DNA of 44,196 nucleotides. Source: Azospirillum sp. (GTDB lineage Bacteria; Pseudomonadota; Alphaproteobacteria; Azospirillales; Azospirillaceae). The translations under genes and the position numbers were made by a program. This document shows, piece after piece, positions 42,196 through 44,196 of the stretch. The notes below the pieces were generated by a model, which was not told where the DNA came from, did no database searches, and saw nothing but the letters and a program-made list of their open reading frames with translations. Numbering within the stretch: the first letter of the stretch is position 1; the number at the start of each line of letters is the position of its first letter. The stretch spans positions 1 to 44,196 of the forward strand of contig WGNK01000033.1 in assembly GCA_016124535.1 (NCBI GenBank), read 5' to 3'.

Positions 42196-43941
42196 ATGCC
42201 AGGCGACCGGCATCCGCCGGGCCAGCCACCTGCCCCCGAACCGGTCGAGGAACGCCCGCCCGTGCCGTCTCAGTCGCCGATTCCGGACCTGCCATCGCCC
42301 CCGATCGGCCAGATCGTCCCTGCCCGGGAAATCGAACTCAAGCTTCACGTCGAACCGGGGGCCCTGGCCCGGCTGATCGCCGATCCGGACCTGCCCGGTC
42401 TGGACCGCCGGCCACCCCGGAGCAAACATCTGCATACGGTCTATTTCGACACGCCGGAGCGGCACCTGTTCGACGCCGGCCTGTCGCTGCGGGTGCGCCG
42501 GCGCGATGGACAGTTCTTCCAGGCGGTCAAAACCCTCAATCGCGCGGCCCAAACCGACGATGCCGCGGTTGCGCGGCGGCGTGGCTGGCGATGGCGGATC
42601 GAAAGCGATCAGCCGGATCTGGGCCTGCTTGCCACCGCCGGAATTGCCCGGATGGTGCCGACCGCATCGCTCCAGCACCTGAAGCCGGTGTTCGAAACCG
42701 ACGTCGAGCGAACGTCCCTGTGGATCGGGCCGGATTCCCTGACCTCGATCGAGGTCGCGCTGGACCGTGGCGAAATCAGGGCTGACGGCGTCCGCGTCCC
42801 GGTCAGCGAAATCGCCCTCGGCCTCTATGCCGGAACCGTCGGCCGCCTGTTCGAACTGGCCCTGGCCCTGCAGCAGCGGGTGCCGTTGCGGATCGCCGAG
42901 GAGAGCAAGGCCGATGTCGGCTATGGCTTGATCACCGGCCGCATCCACCAGGCCTGTCCGGTGCTGCCGCTTGCCCTGTCGCCGGCGACCAGCCTTGCCG
43001 AGGGCATTCGCGCCATCCTGCGCCATTCGCTCCGCCTGCTGCTCTGCAACGAGCCCTGCGCACTGGCGGTTCTGGAGGCCGGCACTGCGGCAAGCGGCGA
43101 TTCGGCAGAGAGCCCGCCGGGCGACGGCGGTTTGGGTGATGGCGGTTTGGGCGACGGCGGTTTGGGTGATCGCGGCGAGGGCGCCGGTTTGCGGCTGATG
43201 GGGGTCGCCCTGCAGCGGCTGGTGATCGCCCTCAGGCTGTTCGGCGATACCATTGAGTCTGCAGAGGCGCTGGCACTGCGCAAGGACCTGCGCCGTATTG
43301 CCAGCGTGCTGGCCCCGGCAACCGATTGGGCGATCCTGTCCGGGCTGGTCGTCGAATGTTTTCCCGATCAGCCGGCGCACCGGCACGCACTTGGCGAGAT
43401 CATCCTCGGCGGCCGTCGCGTGGCCTATGAGGCCGCCCGACAGGCGCTGCTGGCCCCCGGCTACACCAGTACCCTGCTGGCACTGGGCGGCTGGATCGAA
43501 GACGGACATTGGCAACGCGATGCCAGCCCGGAGACCCGCGCGGTGCTCGACCGCCCGATCGGAGACCTCGCCGCGGCCTGGCTGGAGCGCCGCTGGCGCA
43601 AGACGCTGAAGGCCGGGCTGGCGGGCGCCGGACAGCCGACCGGCAAGGCAGCCCTGCGGCTGGGCCGCCGGGTGCGCCGGCTGCGCGTGCTGGCCGAGTT
43701 CTTCCGCGGCCTCTATCCGCCGACCGCGACCCGTCCCTTCGCCGCCGCCGTCGATGCCCTGGAGACCAGCCTTGAGGGATTGGAAGACCTGGCTACGGCG
43801 GCGGTCCTGGCCGATCAGTTCAACTCCGGCGCGGCCGCGGAAATCCTCGCCCTGTTCCTGACCCGCCGTCGCGCCCATCTCGCCACCGCCCTGGCCGACC
43901 ATTGGCAAGAGTTTACCGCCGCACCGCCGTTCTGGCGCTGA
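42196..43941 (+). CDS. CYTH-CHAD domain protein (polyphosphate-associated)
   Basis: A 581-residue cytoplasmic protein. A Pro-rich N-terminal tail (1-40) is followed by a CYTH domain beginning REIELKLHV (the ExExK motif of triphosphate tunnel enzymes, about 44-240). A CHAD domain fills about 265-581, rich in Arg/Lys/His helices (LRHSLRLLLCNEP, RLGRRVRRLRVLAEFFRGLYPP). A DGGLG repeat splits the first part of CHAD. CYTH domains cleave inorganic or organic triphosphates and CHAD domains bind polyphosphate. Position next to ppk-ppx supports a polyphosphate role. It starts 2 bp after the SixA-like gene. Confidence 0.93.
   Translation: MPGDRHPPGQPPAPEPVEERPPVPSQSPIPDLPSPPIGQIVPAREIELKLHVEPGALARLIADPDLPGLDRRPPRSKHLHTVYFDTPERHLFDAGLSLRVRRRDGQFFQAVKTLNRAAQTDDAAVARRRGWRWRIESDQPDLGLLATAGIARMVPTASLQHLKPVFETDVERTSLWIGPDSLTSIEVALDRGEIRADGVRVPVSEIALGLYAGTVGRLFELALALQQRVPLRIAEESKADVGYGLITGRIHQACPVLPLALSPATSLAEGIRAILRHSLRLLLCNEPCALAVLEAGTAASGDSAESPPGDGGLGDGGLGDGGLGDRGEGAGLRLMGVALQRLVIALRLFGDTIESAEALALRKDLRRIASVLAPATDWAILSGLVVECFPDQPAHRHALGEIILGGRRVAYEAARQALLAPGYTSTLLALGGWIEDGHWQRDASPETRAVLDRPIGDLAAAWLERRWRKTLKAGLAGAGQPTGKAALRLGRRVRRLRVLAEFFRGLYPPTATRPFAAAVDALETSLEGLEDLATAAVLADQFNSGAAAEILALFLTRRRAHLATALADHWQEFTAAPPFWR
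43123..43182 (+). repeat. 15-base coding repeat in the CYTH-CHAD gene
   Basis: Three near-identical units (GACGGCGGTTTGGGT and C/T variants; 43123-43167) and one decayed unit (43168-43182) encode DGGLG-DGGLG-DGGLG-DRGEG in a flexible loop within CHAD. Likely slippage-prone. Confidence 0.85.
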
Positions 43942-44090
43942 GCCCCCGGCCACGGCGGTCGCCGCTCAACCGGGGCGCCGCACCCGCAACCAGGCCGAAC
44001 CGGCAATCCGGCAAAAAATCAGTCAGCAGGCCCGAGGCAAAGGGGCCTCCCGCTTGCGGGAATGTCCCGGCGTCTGTTGCAAATCTGCGG

Positions 44091-44154
44091 TGGGTGTTGC
44101 CCCCCTGAGCCGGTAGGCTCGGGGTGTCGCATCCACGAAGAGGAGCAACACCCA
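44091..44154. repeat. Large inverted repeat upstream of the last gene
   Basis: TGGGTGTTGC (44091-44100) and GCAACACCCA (44145-44154) are perfect inverted copies. Nested between them is GAGCC-GGTA-GGCTC with flanking CCCC/GGGG. The right arm ends on the first base of the ATG at 44154 and overlaps the GAGGAG-CAACACCC leader, so a folded message would hide the ribosome site. It may also be the end of a mobile element. Confidence 0.7.
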
Positions 44155-44196
44155 TGAAGAAGAGTATGCGGGAGACGGTTTCCAGGGAAGCCCTGG
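44154..44196 (+). CDS. Start of an unidentified gene, cut by the window end
   Basis: ATG 44154 follows GAGGAG with 8 bases between and opens a frame of 14 codons (MKKSMRETVSREAL) to the window edge. This is too short to identify. The sharply structured leader in front of it is of a kind seen at insertion-sequence ends, so a transposase is one possibility, but nothing in the residues proves it. Confidence 0.45.
   Translation, partial: MKKSMRETVSREAL

Noticed and set aside
42124..43953. 609-codon minus-strand frame opposite CYTH-CHAD
   Set aside because: The plus strand carries the ExExK motif and CHAD helices; the antisense product is low-complexity.

Overview
The window is high-GC chromosomal DNA from an alphaproteobacterium. 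A member of the Rhodospirillales or a close relative fits best. The reasons are a COQ9-family protein, a magnesium-type porphobilinogen synthase, a GluQRS, a PomA/MotB-type motor pair, a FixL/FixJ-like two-component pair and a TRAP transporter. This placement is inference from gene families. I saw no rRNA, tRNA or CRISPR array. The coding is mostly housekeeping and signalling; only the last 100 bases and some repeat-rich intergenic stretches look accessory.

Layout. 1-470: a small Cys-containing reading frame, perhaps a remnant, and a hairpin terminator. 472-5649 (-): a periplasmic alpha-2-macroglobulin with an intact thioester. 5833-6828 (+): an unrecognised single-TM protein. 6900-8754 (-): flagellar motor genes motA-motB. 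9112-11954 (+): a diacylglycerol-kinase-family protein translationally coupled to a metallophosphoesterase, then hemB. 12042-20662 (-): a signalling block with a MASE1-PAS histidine kinase and FixJ-like regulator, a 1497-residue hybrid kinase with five PAS domains, and a PleD-like receiver-GGDEF protein. 21123-24598 (+): two similar single-TM coiled-coil proteins separated by a repeat-rich gap, an RsbW-like kinase with its STAS antagonist, and a DUF4743 Nudix hydrolase.

24595-31642 holds gluQRS (-), a histidine-less gamma-carbonic-anhydrase-like protein (+), cysQ (-), a soluble PAS histidine kinase (-), mlaA (-), a DUF190 PII-like gene (+), a COQ9-family gene (-) and def (-). 31798-36217 (+) holds rpsU, a DctP-DctQ-DctM TRAP transporter and rnd. 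36493-43941 is a polyphosphate-themed block: a degenerate EAL protein (+) convergent with ppk-ppx (-), which are divergent from a SixA-like phosphatase and a CYTH-CHAD protein (+). The window ends in the first codons of an unidentified gene preceded by a large inverted repeat.

Two ensembles deserve attention. One is the FixLJ-like pair facing a 460-base divergent region rich in inverted repeats, followed by two membrane coiled-coil proteins and an RsbW/STAS switch. The other is the polyphosphate block, where synthesis, hydrolysis, a polyphosphate-binding CHAD domain, a phosphohistidine phosphatase and an apparently inactive c-di-GMP-type domain lie side by side. Both readings are inference from gene order.
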